From positions 496,001 through 560,000 of the forward strand of contig NZ_BSRQ01000001.1 of the NCBI RefSeq assembly GCF_030268685.1: a stretch of 64,000 bases of DNA, in the 5' to 3' direction. Source of the stretch: Microtetraspora sp. NBRC 13810. Lineage in GTDB: Bacteria > Actinomycetota > Actinomycetes > Streptosporangiales > Streptosporangiaceae. This document shows, in pieces, positions 18,085 through 26,138 of the stretch (position 1 is the stretch's first letter; each line of letters begins with the position of its first letter). The notes under the pieces were generated by a model that saw only the letters and a program-made list of their open reading frames with translations, was not told the origin of the DNA and searched no databases. A program made the position numbers and the translations under genes.

Positions 18085-19383
18085 TCAGGAGCCGGCGCGC
18101 CAGGAGTGGAGGTAGTCCTCCTGGGTGGCGGTGAGGGTGTCGATCTCGACGCTCGCGGCGGCCAGCTTCAGGCGGGCGACCTCGGCGTCGATCTCGGCGG
18201 GGACGTCGTAGACGCCGGGGGCGAGGGTGGCGCGCTCGCGGGCCAGCCAGGTGATGGCGAGGGCCTGGGCCGAGAAGGACATGTCCATCACGGCGGCCGG
18301 GTGGCCCTCGGCGGCGGTGAGGTTGACGAGGCGGCCTTCGGCGAGCAGCAGCAGGCGGCGGCCGTCGGCCAGCACGTACTCGTCGGTGCTGGGGCGAACG
18401 GCGGGGTTGACGGTCAGGGCGAGCGACTCCAGGGCGCGCACGTCCACCTCGACGTCGAAATGGCCGGCGTTGGCGAGGATGGCGCCGTCCTTCATCCGCT
18501 CCAGGTGCTCGCCCCTGATCACGTCGCGGTTACCGGTGACCGTGACGAACACGTCCCCGGTCTCGGCCGCCGCCGACATCGGGCGCACCTCATACCCCTG
18601 GAGCAGGGCGTCCAGCGCCTTGACCGGGTCGATCTCGGTGACGATCACCCGCGCGCCCAGGCCCTTGGCCCGCTCGGCCACTCCCCTGCCGCAGTAGCCG
18701 AACCCGGCCACCACCACGGTCTTGCCCGCCAGCAGGGTGTTCGTGGCACGCATGATGCCGTCCAGGGTGGACTGGCCGGTGCCGTACCGGTTGTCGAACA
18801 TGCGCTTGGTGCGGGTGTCGTTCACCGCCACCATCGGGAACCGGAGCGCCTGCTCGGCCGCCATCTGGCGCAGCCGGATGATCCCGGTGGTGGTCTCCTC
18901 GCAGCCCCCGCTCACCCCGGGCAGCAGCTCGACCCGCTCGGTGTGCAGGGTGTTCACCAGGTCGCACCCGTCGTCCAGGACGATCTCCGGGGCGATGTCC
19001 AGGGCGGCGTGGATGTGCCGGTAGTAGGTGTCCCGGTCCACCCCGGCCTTGGCGTGCACGGCGATGCCGTACCCGGCGAGGGCCGCGGCCACGTCGTCCT
19101 GGGTGGAGAGCGGGTTGGAGGCGGCCAGCGCGATGTCCGCGCCGCCCGCCTTCAGCGCGCCCATGAGCACCGCGGTCTCGGCGGTCACGTGCAGGCAGGC
19201 GGCGATCCGCACGCCGTCGAGCGGACGCTCGGCGGCGAAGCGGGTGCCGAGCGCCTGCAGCACGGGCATCGCCCGCGCCGCCCAGTCGATCCGCCGCTCT
19301 CCCGCCTGCGCGATCTGCGTGCCTTCCACCTGCGGCTCGCCTTCCACCGTGGCCGCCCCACCAGGGGCGGCCGGGCCGGTCAT
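18085..19383 (-). CDS. Adenosylhomocysteinase paralogue of short (archaeal/Thermotoga) type
   Basis: 432 residues, starting 1 nt after the canonical ahcY stop. It keeps the SAHH core: GCEETTTGIIRLRQM, VAVNDTRTKRMFDNRYGTGQS, the NAD-binding [31 protein letters not shown], and NAGHFDVEVD. It lacks the roughly 40-residue insertion present in the upstream copy and in most bacterial and eukaryotic enzymes, and its C-terminus lacks the HYRY end. This is the architecture of archaeal and Thermotoga enzymes, some of which prefer S-inosylhomocysteine. The substrate here is not settled by sequence. The N-terminal 25 residues are an extra Gly/Ala-rich leader. Confidence 0.85.
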   Translation of the reverse strand: MTGPAAPGGAATVEGEPQVEGTQIAQAGERRIDWAARAMPVLQALGTRFAAERPLDGVRIAACLHVTAETAVLMGALKAGGADIALAASNPLSTQDDVAAALAGYGIAVHAKAGVDRDTYYRHIHAALDIAPEIVLDDGCDLVNTLHTERVELLPGVSGGCEETTTGIIRLRQMAAEQALRFPMVAVNDTRTKRMFDNRYGTGQSTLDGIMRATNTLLAGKTVVVAGFGYCGRGVAERAKGLGARVIVTEIDPVKALDALLQGYEVRPMSAAAETGDVFVTVTGNRDVIRGEHLERMKDGAILANAGHFDVEVDVRALESLALTVNPAVRPSTDEYVLADGRRLLLLAEGRLVNLTAAEGHPAAVMDMSFSAQALAITWLARERATLAPGVYDVPAEIDAEVARLKLAAASVEIDTLTATQEDYLHSWRAGS

Positions 19384-19384
19384 C

Positions 19385-20815
19385 TCAGTAGCGGTAGTGG
19401 TCGGCCTTGTACGGGCCCTCGACCGGGACGCCGATGTACTCCGCCTGCTCCTTGGTCAGCTCGGTCAGCTTGACGCCGAGGGCGTCGAGGTGCAACCGGG
19501 CGACCTTCTCGTCCAGGTGCTTGGGCAGGGTGTAGACGCCCAGCGGGTACGCGTCGGACTTGGTGAACAGCTCGATCTGCGCGATCACCTGGTTGGTGAA
19601 GGAGTTGGACATCACGAACGACGGGTGGCCGGTGGCGCAGCCGAGGTTCATCAGGCGGCCCTCGGCGAGCACGATGATCGAGTGGCCGTCGGGGAAGACC
19701 CACTCGTCGACCTGCGGCTTGATGTTGTTGCGCCTGACGCCCTGGACGCGGGCCAGGCCGGCCATGTCGATCTCGTTGTCGAAGTGGCCGATGTTGGAGA
19801 CGATCGCCTGGTGCTTCATCGACGCCATGTGGTCGGCGGTGATGATGTTGAAGTTGCCGGTGGTGGTGACGAAGATGTCGGCGATGCCGACGACGTCCTC
19901 CAGCGTGGTGACCTGGAAGCCGTCCATCGCGGCCTGGAGCGCGCAGATCGGGTCGATCTCGGTGACGATCACCCGGGCGCCCTGGCCGCGCAGCGCGTCG
20001 GCGCAGCCCTTGCCCACGTCGCCGTAGCCGCAGACGACCGCCACCTTGCCGCCGATGAGCACGTCGGTGGCGCGGTTCAGGCCGTCGATGACCGAGTGGC
20101 GGCAGCCGTACTTGTTGTCGAACTTCGACTTGGTCACCGAGTCGTTGACGTTGATCGCCGGGAAGCGCAGGCTGCCGGACCTGTGCATCTCGTAGAGGCG
20201 GTGGACACCGGTGGTGGTCTCCTCGGTGACGCCCTTGATCCGGTCGGCCATCGCGGTCCACCGGCCCGGGTGCTCGGCGATGGAGCGGCGCAGCGTGTCC
20301 AGGATGATCTTCCACTCCTCGGCGTCGCCCTCGGCGGCGGCGGGGACGGCCCCGGCGGCCTCGTACTCGGCGCCCTTGTGCACGAGCAGCGTGGCGTCGC
20401 CGCCGTCGTCCAGGATCATGTTGGGGCCCTCACCGTCAGGCCAGGTCAGCGCCTGCTCGGTGCACCACCAGTACTCCTCCAGCGTCTCGCCCTTCCAGGC
20501 GAAGACCGGGACACCCTTGGGCTCCTCGGCCGTGCCGTCCACGCCCACGACCACGGCCGCGGCGGCGTGGTCCTGGGTGGAGAAGATGTTGCAGCTCACC
20601 CAGCGGACGTCGGCTCCCAGCTCGACCAGCGTCTCGATGAGCACCGCGGTCTGGATGGTCATGTGCAGCGAGCCCATGATCCTGGCCCCGCTCAAGGGAC
20701 GCGTGTCCGCGTACTCCCGGCGGATCGCCATCAGCCCCGGCATCTCGTGCTCCGCGAGCTGGATCTCCTTACGGCCGAAGCCGGCGAGTGACAGGTCGGC
20801 GACCTTGAAGTCCAT
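19385..20815 (-). CDS. ahcY: Adenosylhomocysteinase (SAH hydrolase)
   Basis: 476 residues, canonical long form. Markers are [28 protein letters not shown], the insertion around [52 protein letters not shown], the NAD-binding [16 protein letters not shown] and the C-terminal KADHYRY, which contributes to the NAD site of the neighbouring subunit. It hydrolyses S-adenosylhomocysteine to adenosine and homocysteine, completing the methylation cycle. The ATG is preceded by GAGGGGAACATC. It is divergent from a merR gene only 97 bp away, and it is co-transcribed with the short paralogue. Confidence 0.97.
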   Translation of the reverse strand: MDFKVADLSLAGFGRKEIQLAEHEMPGLMAIRREYADTRPLSGARIMGSLHMTIQTAVLIETLVELGADVRWVSCNIFSTQDHAAAAVVVGVDGTAEEPKGVPVFAWKGETLEEYWWCTEQALTWPDGEGPNMILDDGGDATLLVHKGAEYEAAGAVPAAAEGDAEEWKIILDTLRRSIAEHPGRWTAMADRIKGVTEETTTGVHRLYEMHRSGSLRFPAINVNDSVTKSKFDNKYGCRHSVIDGLNRATDVLIGGKVAVVCGYGDVGKGCADALRGQGARVIVTEIDPICALQAAMDGFQVTTLEDVVGIADIFVTTTGNFNIITADHMASMKHQAIVSNIGHFDNEIDMAGLARVQGVRRNNIKPQVDEWVFPDGHSIIVLAEGRLMNLGCATGHPSFVMSNSFTNQVIAQIELFTKSDAYPLGVYTLPKHLDEKVARLHLDALGVKLTELTKEQAEYIGVPVEGPYKADHYRY

Positions 20816-20893
20816 GATGTTCCCCTCTACCGGAAGTGGTCGCCAGCGAGTCTAGGCTCCGGTACGGCGGGCCGCATCTTCAGGCCGGGGAAC

Positions 20894-20911
20894 CTTACAC
20901 AAGAATGTAAG
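20894..20911. promoter_or_regulatory. Palindromic operator overlapping the merR start
   Basis: Perfect inverted repeat CTTACA-N6-TGTAAG ends 1 nt before the merR ATG at 20913 and lies about 80 nt upstream of ahcY. It is placed to control both divergent genes. No ribosome binding site precedes the merR ATG, so that transcript may be leaderless. Confidence 0.6.
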
Positions 20912-20912
20912 A

Positions 20913-21278
20913 ATGCGAATAACGGAAGCCGCCAAGCGGCTCGGCATGTCCCCGCGCATGCTCCGCTACCGCGAGGCGCTCGGCCTGCTGCCGCCGGTCC
21001 GCGACCGTGGCGCCCACCGCAGGTTCGGCGAGGAGGAGCTGGGCGCCGTGGCCCAGGCGATGGACCTGGAGCGGCGCTTCGACGTCTCCCCCGCCGAGCT
21101 CGCCTTCGCCCTGCGGGTGCTCACCGAGCCCGCCGTGGCGCACGCCGTACGGGATCTCGGCCTGCGGATCGGCCGTATCCAGGCACCGCGCCGTGCCCTG
21201 GACTTCGAGAAGGAGAAGGCCCTGCGCCTGCTGCGCGAGGCACAGCCCCCCGGACGCCGGACCGGCAGGCCGCTCTAG
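20913..21278 (+). CDS. MerR family transcriptional regulator
   Basis: 121 residues. The N-terminal MerR helix-turn-helix is MRITEAAKRLGMSPRMLRYREALGLLPPVRDRGAHRRFGEEEL. In place of the long dimerisation helix and effector domain there is a short helical C-terminus with no conserved metal-binding Cys. The start codon directly follows a perfect palindrome, suggesting autoregulation. The divergent ahcY pair is the obvious candidate target. The last 4 nt overlap the convergent cation-efflux gene. Confidence 0.88.
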   Translation: MRITEAAKRLGMSPRMLRYREALGLLPPVRDRGAHRRFGEEELGAVAQAMDLERRFDVSPAELAFALRVLTEPAVAHAVRDLGLRIGRIQAPRRALDFEKEKALRLLREAQPPGRRTGRPL

Positions 21279-22318
21279 GAGACCGTGGCGTCCGCGCCCC
21301 CCGGGGAGTCGCCGCCCGGGGAGTCGCCGGGCGTGCCCGCGTCCACGGCGGGCGGGGCGTCGTGGCCGACCTGGGCGGGAGTCTGCCCGGCCGCGCCGTT
21401 CGTCCTGCGGGTCTCGTAGAGGTCGGGCTCCAGGTAGATCACCCGGGCGCTCGGCACGGCGGCGCGGATCCGCTGCTCGGCGGCGTCGATGCCACGGGCG
21501 ACCTCGGCAGCCGTGTCGTCGTGCGCCATCGCGATCTTGGCTGCGACGAGCAGCTCCTCCGGGCCGAGGTGCAGGGTGCGCAGGTGGATGACCTGCGGCA
21601 CCTCCGGCCCGGCGGTGAGGGCGGTGACGATCTCCCGCTCGATCTCCGGGCCCGCGCTCTCGCCGATCAGCAGCGACTTCGTCTCGATGGCCAGGATGAC
21701 CGCGATGCAGGCGAGCAGGACGCCGATCATCAGGGTGCCGATGCCGTCCCAGATGCCGTCGCCGGTGACGACCGCCATGGTCACGCCGAAGAGCGCGAAG
21801 ATCAGGCCGAGCAGGGCGCCGAGGTCCTCCAGCACGATGACCGGCAGCTCCGGCGACTTGGAACGCCGGATGAACTGCACCCACGACTGCTTCCCGCGCA
21901 CCGCGTTCGCCTCTCTGATCGCGGTGCGGAAGGAGAACGCCTCGGCGATGATCGCGAAGATCAGCACCCCGAAGGCGACGATCGGGGTGTCCACTCCGTG
22001 CGGTTCACTGATCTTGTGATAGCCCTCGTAGAGCGAGAAGAGCGCGCCGACGGTGAACAGCACGACCGCCACGACGAAGGCGTAGAAATAACGCTCCCGC
22101 CCATAGCCGAAGGGATGCTGCGGGGTGCTCGCCCGGGTGGCCCGCTTGCCGCCGACCAGCAGCAGGATCTGGTTGCCCGAGTCGGCGAGCGAGTGGATCG
22201 ACTCGGCGAGCATGGAGGATGAGCTCGTGATCACGAAGGCGACGAACTTCGCCACCGCGATCGACAGATTCGCGATCAGTGCGGCGACGATCGCCTTGGT
22301 ACCGCCAGACGCGCTCAC
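21275..22318 (-). CDS. Cation diffusion facilitator family transporter
   Basis: 347 residues from GTG 22318. About six membrane segments are present, with the CDF motif SSSSMLAESIHSLADSGNQILLLVG in segment 2, where an Asp sits in the ADSGNQ position (HxxxD-type metal site, H42/D46 region), and FGYGRERYFYAFVVA. The C-terminal cytoplasmic domain HLGPEELLVAAKIAM ends in a Pro/Gly-rich tail. CDF proteins export Zn, Co, Mn or Fe ions by proton exchange; the metal cannot be told from sequence. It stands as a separate gene, convergent with merR. Confidence 0.92.
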   Translation of the reverse strand: MSASGGTKAIVAALIANLSIAVAKFVAFVITSSSSMLAESIHSLADSGNQILLLVGGKRATRASTPQHPFGYGRERYFYAFVVAVVLFTVGALFSLYEGYHKISEPHGVDTPIVAFGVLIFAIIAEAFSFRTAIREANAVRGKQSWVQFIRRSKSPELPVIVLEDLGALLGLIFALFGVTMAVVTGDGIWDGIGTLMIGVLLACIAVILAIETKSLLIGESAGPEIEREIVTALTAGPEVPQVIHLRTLHLGPEELLVAAKIAMAHDDTAAEVARGIDAAEQRIRAAVPSARVIYLEPDLYETRRTNGAAGQTPAQVGHDAPPAVDAGTPGDSPGGDSPGGADATVS

Positions 22319-22366
22319 GTGCCTTCTCCGCTCGTCAAGAAAGTAAGGGGACGATCCCGTCGGATC

Positions 22367-23482
22367 CTATTGGGTTATGCGCGCCTTCAGCTCGGTCACC
22401 GGGGGAACCGGACCGGGATCGATGCCGTAGCCGAGCGCGAGGTACACGCTCGCGTAGTCGGCGTGCGCGATCAGCCCGGCGACCCGCTCCAGCGGTCCCT
22501 CCCCCTCGGCGACCAGCTCGGTCACCCGCACGTCACGCTCCTCCGCCACCCGGACGGACGCTTCCCTGCGCCTGGCCACCTGGGGGTGCTCCTCCGTGTC
22601 CCGTAGCACGAACAGCCGCAGCGACCGCCCCGCGTCCTCGGCGAAGAGGTCGCGGGTGGCGAGCGGGCCGTCGAAGGCCACCACCTGGTTGTGGGTGGCC
22701 TCCGGTATCTGCCCCCAAATAGCGGGATATTTCGCGTTTTTGTGGAGTTGGTCGGCCAGGCGGTGTGCCACGACCGCCGTGAGCGGCGAAGATCCCCAGA
22801 TCATCGGGACGGTCTCGGCGAGATCCAGCGCCAGCATCTTGCCCGGGTTGATGAAGGACTCGCTGGACGGCCGGCAGCGGTGGGCGATGTCCTCCAGCCG
22901 CTTCGCCGTACCCTCGAAGACCTCCTCGCCGGCCCGGACCAGGCCGAGCTCCCCGGCCAGGACCAGCAGCGGCACCGTCAGGCCCCACATGGTGGCCCGG
23001 GACGGCGCGTCCACGTGCACCGGCACGAAGGGCGCGCCCGCCTGCGCGGCGACGGCGTGCAGCGGGCTGTCCGCGGCGGCCACCGCGAGCAGGTGACAGC
23101 CCCGGCGCACGGCCTCGGCCGCGGCGGCGAGCGTCTCCTCCGACCTGCCGGAGGAGGACACCGCGACGACCAGGTCGGCGGCGCCCACCCAGCCGGGCAG
23201 CCGGTAGTCGCGCACGGTGACGATCGGCAGCGGGGCGCCCTGGCCGCACACGGCGGCGAGCAGGTCGCCCGCGATGCCCGCCCCGCCCATGCCCACGACG
23301 ACCAGGGCCCGCGGCCTGCCGTACCGGGCCAGCGCACCGAGGCCGGCCGCGACGGCGGCGCGGTGGGCGACCCGGATCTGGGCCGCCGACGACGCGACCG
23401 CGGGCAGCATGCCCCCGGGGTCGCCCGCGGCCAGATGGGCCTGGTCGTCGAGCCGGTCCGGATCCCAGTGGTGGTCGGGCAT
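22367..23482 (-). CDS. SIS-domain phosphoglucose/phosphomannose isomerase-like protein
   Basis: 371 residues from ATG 23482 (MPDHHWDPDRLDDQAHL), placed 10 nt after GGGAG; the frame stays open to 23584. SIS features are VVVGMGGAGIAGDLLAAV, VAVSSSGRSEETLAAAAEAVRRG and the C-terminal isomerase motif NPGKMLALDLAETVPMIWGSSPLTAVVAHRLADQLHKNAKYPA with the catalytic Glu-His region. It probably interconverts mannose-6-P or glucose-6-P with fructose-6-P. It is the last gene of the phosphomannomutase operon, matching the order of Rv3256c-Rv3257c in M. tuberculosis. Confidence 0.88.
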   Translation of the reverse strand: MPDHHWDPDRLDDQAHLAAGDPGGMLPAVASSAAQIRVAHRAAVAAGLGALARYGRPRALVVVGMGGAGIAGDLLAAVCGQGAPLPIVTVRDYRLPGWVGAADLVVAVSSSGRSEETLAAAAEAVRRGCHLLAVAAADSPLHAVAAQAGAPFVPVHVDAPSRATMWGLTVPLLVLAGELGLVRAGEEVFEGTAKRLEDIAHRCRPSSESFINPGKMLALDLAETVPMIWGSSPLTAVVAHRLADQLHKNAKYPAIWGQIPEATHNQVVAFDGPLATRDLFAEDAGRSLRLFVLRDTEEHPQVARRREASVRVAEERDVRVTELVAEGEGPLERVAGLIAHADYASVYLALGYGIDPGPVPPVTELKARITQ

Positions 23483-23540
23483 CCCGATCACGCTCCCGCG
23501 GAGAGGCCGGCGTGGCGCCCCGGTCCCCGAAGGCGCCGGG

Positions 23541-23714
23541 TCACGGCTTGCGGGCCTCGTCGACGAGCAGCACCGGGATGTCATCCCGCACCGGGTAGAC
23601 CAGGCCGCACTCCGCCGAGGTGCAGGTCAGCTCCTCCGCCTCGGCCGAGGCGCGCAAGGGGGACTTGCACGCCGGGCAGGTCAGGATCTCCATCAACCAG
23701 TCGTCGATCTTCAC
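23541..23714 (-). CDS. Trm112-like zinc-ribbon protein
   Basis: 57 residues from GTG 23714, with GAGGAG 6 nt upstream; the GTG overlaps the phosphomannomutase stop (GTGA). The sequence MKIDDWLMEILTCPACKSPL is the Trm112/UPF0434 signature, with four zinc ligands at C13, C16, C31 and C36 and the end DDIPVLLVDEAR. Trm112-type proteins are small activators of methyltransferases; in bacteria their partner is generally unknown. It lies between the phosphomannomutase and SIS isomerase genes. Confidence 0.88.
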   Translation of the reverse strand: MKIDDWLMEILTCPACKSPLRASAEAEELTCTSAECGLVYPVRDDIPVLLVDEARKP

Positions 23715-25072
23715 TGCTTACTCCTCACGACGGCCAGGACCTCATCCCGGACCGCCGCCATCAGATGCTCGTCGGCCGCCTCCGCGTTCAACCGGAGAAG
23801 CGGCTCGGTGTTGGACGGACGAAGATTGAACCACCAGTCGGGTCCGCCGACCGTCAGACCGTCGAGTTCGTCGAAGGTCACGGCGTCCCGGCCGGTGAAA
23901 ATCTCCCGGACCCTGCGCAGGGTCGCCGCCTGGTCGCCGACGGTGCTGTTGATCTCGCCGGACGCCGCGTAACGGGCGTAGGACGCCAGCACCTCCGACA
24001 GCGGCCGGTCCTGCTCGCCGAGCGCGGCCAGCACGTGCAGCGCGGCCAGCATGCCGGAGTCGGCGAACCAGAAGTCGCGGAAGTAGTAGTGCGCCGAGTG
24101 CTCGCCGCCGAAGACCGCGCCGGTCCTGGCCATCTCGGCCTTGATGATCGAGTGGCCCACCCGGGTGCGGACCGGCACGCCGCCGTGCTCCGCGACGATC
24201 TCCGGCACGCCCCTGGAGGTGATCAGGTTGTGGATGATCGGCGCTCCGGGATGCTTGGCCAGCTCACGGGCGGCGACCAGCGCGGTGATCGTGGACGGCG
24301 AGACGGACTCGCCCCGCTCGTCGATCACCCAGCAGCGGTCGGCGTCGCCGTCGTAGGCGAGACCGATGTCGGCGCCGGTCTCCACCACCGCCTTCTGCAG
24401 GTCGACGAGGTTGGCGGGCTCGATCGGGTTGGCCTCGTGGTTGGGGAAGGCGCCGTCGAGCTCGAAGTAGAGCGGGGTCAGTCGCAGCGGAAGGCCCTCG
24501 AAGACCACCGGGACGGTGTGCCCGGCCATGCCGTTGCCCGCGTCGACGACGACCTTGAGCGGCCGGATCCCGGAGAGGTCGACCAGCGTGCGCAGGTGGT
24601 CGGCGTACCCCTGGAGCAGGTCCTCGCTCCGCACGGAGCCGGCCGGAGCGGTGGCGGCGAGGCCGCCGGCGAGCAGGGCGGCGGCACGGTCGCGGATCTC
24701 GGTCAGGCCGGTGTCGGTGCCGACCGGCACCGCGCCGGCCCGGCACATCTTCATCCCGTTGTACCGGGCGGGATTGTGGCTGGCGGTGAACATCACCCCG
24801 GGCAGCGAGAGCGCGCCGCTGGCGTAGTAGAGCAGGTCGGTGGAGCCGAGCCCGGCGTCGACGACGTCGGCGCCCCGGCCGGTCACGCCCCTGGCGAAGG
24901 CGGCGGACAACGGGCCCGAGGACGCGCGCATGTCCCGGGCGACGACCACGGAACCGGCTCCGGTCACCTCGGCGAAGGCCGCGCCCACGGCCTCCGCGAT
25001 CTCCTCGTCGAGCTCATCGGGCACGACGCCGCGGATGTCGTAGGCCTTGAAGATCCTGGCGAGGTCGCCCAC
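23711..25072 (-). CDS. manB: Phosphomannomutase / phosphoglucomutase
   Basis: 453 residues with all alpha-D-phosphohexomutase signatures. The active-site phosphoserine loop is TASHNPARYNG at about residue 96-106, the metal-binding loop is DGDADR, the sugar-binding loop is GGEHSAHYYF, and the C-terminal phosphate loop is RPSNTEPLLRLNAEA. It interconverts mannose-6-P and mannose-1-P, feeding GDP-mannose synthesis together with the guanylyltransferase gene at 47.3 kb. It overlaps the Trm112-like gene by 4 nt. The equivalent mycobacterial gene (Rv3257c) has the same neighbours. Confidence 0.95.
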   Translation of the reverse strand: MGDLARIFKAYDIRGVVPDELDEEIAEAVGAAFAEVTGAGSVVVARDMRASSGPLSAAFARGVTGRGADVVDAGLGSTDLLYYASGALSLPGVMFTASHNPARYNGMKMCRAGAVPVGTDTGLTEIRDRAAALLAGGLAATAPAGSVRSEDLLQGYADHLRTLVDLSGIRPLKVVVDAGNGMAGHTVPVVFEGLPLRLTPLYFELDGAFPNHEANPIEPANLVDLQKAVVETGADIGLAYDGDADRCWVIDERGESVSPSTITALVAARELAKHPGAPIIHNLITSRGVPEIVAEHGGVPVRTRVGHSIIKAEMARTGAVFGGEHSAHYYFRDFWFADSGMLAALHVLAALGEQDRPLSEVLASYARYAASGEINSTVGDQAATLRRVREIFTGRDAVTFDELDGLTVGGPDWWFNLRPSNTEPLLRLNAEAADEHLMAAVRDEVLAVVRSKQ

Positions 25073-25118
25073 TCCTGCTCCGCCCTGCTGGTCGGTTAGC
25101 GCGAACGCTTAGAGCTTA

Positions 25119-25487
25119 CTAGCGGTCACGCTGGGGCTGCGCGGAGCGCAGAACTCTGAGGTGGCCGCGACGGCCCACCTCGACCCCCTGGCCCACCGGC
25201 TCGCCCCCACCGGGGGACGACGGCTTGGCCGCCTCGCGGACGGCGTTGGCGAGCGCTTCCAGGTCGTCGCTGCTGGGCTGGCCGGCCTCGCTGGGCAGGC
25301 GGACCACTTCCCAGCCGCGCGGCGCGGTGAGCCGCTCGGCGTGCTCGGCGCACAGGTCATAACAGTGCGGCTCGGCGTACGTCGCCAAGGGGCCGAGAAC
25401 AGCGGTCGAGTCGGCGTATACGTACGTGAGCGTGAAGACGGCAGGCTGACTGCAGGCGGTGCGGGAACAGCGGCGGACGGGGCTCAC
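25119..25487 (-). CDS. DUF3499 protein
   Basis: 122 residues from GTG 25487 (MSPVRRCSRTACSQPAVFTL). The DUF3499 pattern RRCSRTAC...PAVFTLTYVYADSTAVLGPLA...EPHCYDLCAEHAERLTAPRGWEVVRL holds four Cys and a His in zinc-ribbon spacing. No ribosome site precedes the GTG, so it may be leaderless. Its function is unknown. It sits between phosphomannomutase and the divergent metallopeptidase-fold gene, as in many actinobacteria. The C-terminal 35 residues are Gly/Arg-rich and probably disordered. Confidence 0.88.
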   Translation of the reverse strand: MSPVRRCSRTACSQPAVFTLTYVYADSTAVLGPLATYAEPHCYDLCAEHAERLTAPRGWEVVRLPSEAGQPSSDDLEALANAVREAAKPSSPGGGEPVGQGVEVGRRGHLRVLRSAQPQRDR

Positions 25488-25670
25488 GGAGGGACCGTAT
25501 CCGGTAAGAGTCCGGGACGCCACTATCCGAGCACTCTTAAAGAGCGTGTCGCCACAATTCGGACAGCTGTCACGGCTTCTCCCGTCTTGCCGCACAGATC
25601 CGCTCCATGCCCTGCTGGCGTTCCCGGCCCTTCGCCTTAAGCTGGGCGCTGTGAGTTCTAGGCTTGCTCT

Positions 25671-26138
25671 GTGAGTTCGGCACCAGAAGGGGGAAGGCCC
25701 CGGTCCCGCGGACCGCGCCGGCGCGACCGGCACGGCCGGGGCATGCGCGGTCCCATAGCGCCCTCGCACGTGCCGATCGCCAGGTCGAGGAGCGAGCGCT
25801 TCGACGATCTCGTCCTCGATGCCGTCGACCGGCTGAAGCCGCGCTGGAGCAAGCAACTCGCCGCCGTGGAGTTCGCGGTGGAGGAGGTCCCCCCGCTGTC
25901 GGAGCTGGGCGACGGGCCCGACCTGCTGGGCGGGGACCCGATCCCGTTCGGCCGCGCCCAGTCGGCCGCCGGGTCCCATCCCGCCGTGGTGGTGGTCTAC
26001 CGGCGCCCGCTGGAGGCCAGGGCCCGCGACCGCGACACGCTGGGCGCGCTGGTGCACGACGCCGTGGTGGAACAGGTGGCCAACCTGCTCGGCCTGTCCC
26101 CCGAGACCGTCGACCCGGGTTACTCCGACCGCAACTGA
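25671..26138 (+). CDS. Metallopeptidase-family protein with altered active-site motif
   Basis: 155 residues from GTG 25671. It has a basic N-terminal tail, then FDDLVLDAVDRLKPRWSKQLAAVEFAVEEVPP and VVVYRRPLEARARDRDTLGALVHDAVVEQVANLLGLSPETVDPGY. This matches the actinobacterial branch of the PF06262 zincin-like family. Where PF06262 members have HExxH, this protein has HDAVVEQ, so the Glu and second His are missing and peptidase activity is doubtful. It is divergent from DUF3499, as in the M. tuberculosis Rv3258c/Rv3259 pair. Confidence 0.82.
   Translation: MSSAPEGGRPRSRGPRRRDRHGRGMRGPIAPSHVPIARSRSERFDDLVLDAVDRLKPRWSKQLAAVEFAVEEVPPLSELGDGPDLLGGDPIPFGRAQSAAGSHPAVVVVYRRPLEARARDRDTLGALVHDAVVEQVANLLGLSPETVDPGYSDRN

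Noticed and set aside
17122-19473. 783-codon plus-strand ORF
   Set aside because: Shadow running across the flavoprotein and the SAHH paralogue. No start signal and no family.
20816-20912. SAH riboswitch upstream of ahcY
   Set aside because: The leader is under 100 bp, and I see neither the expected pseudoknot core nor conserved motif. A covariance-model search would settle it.
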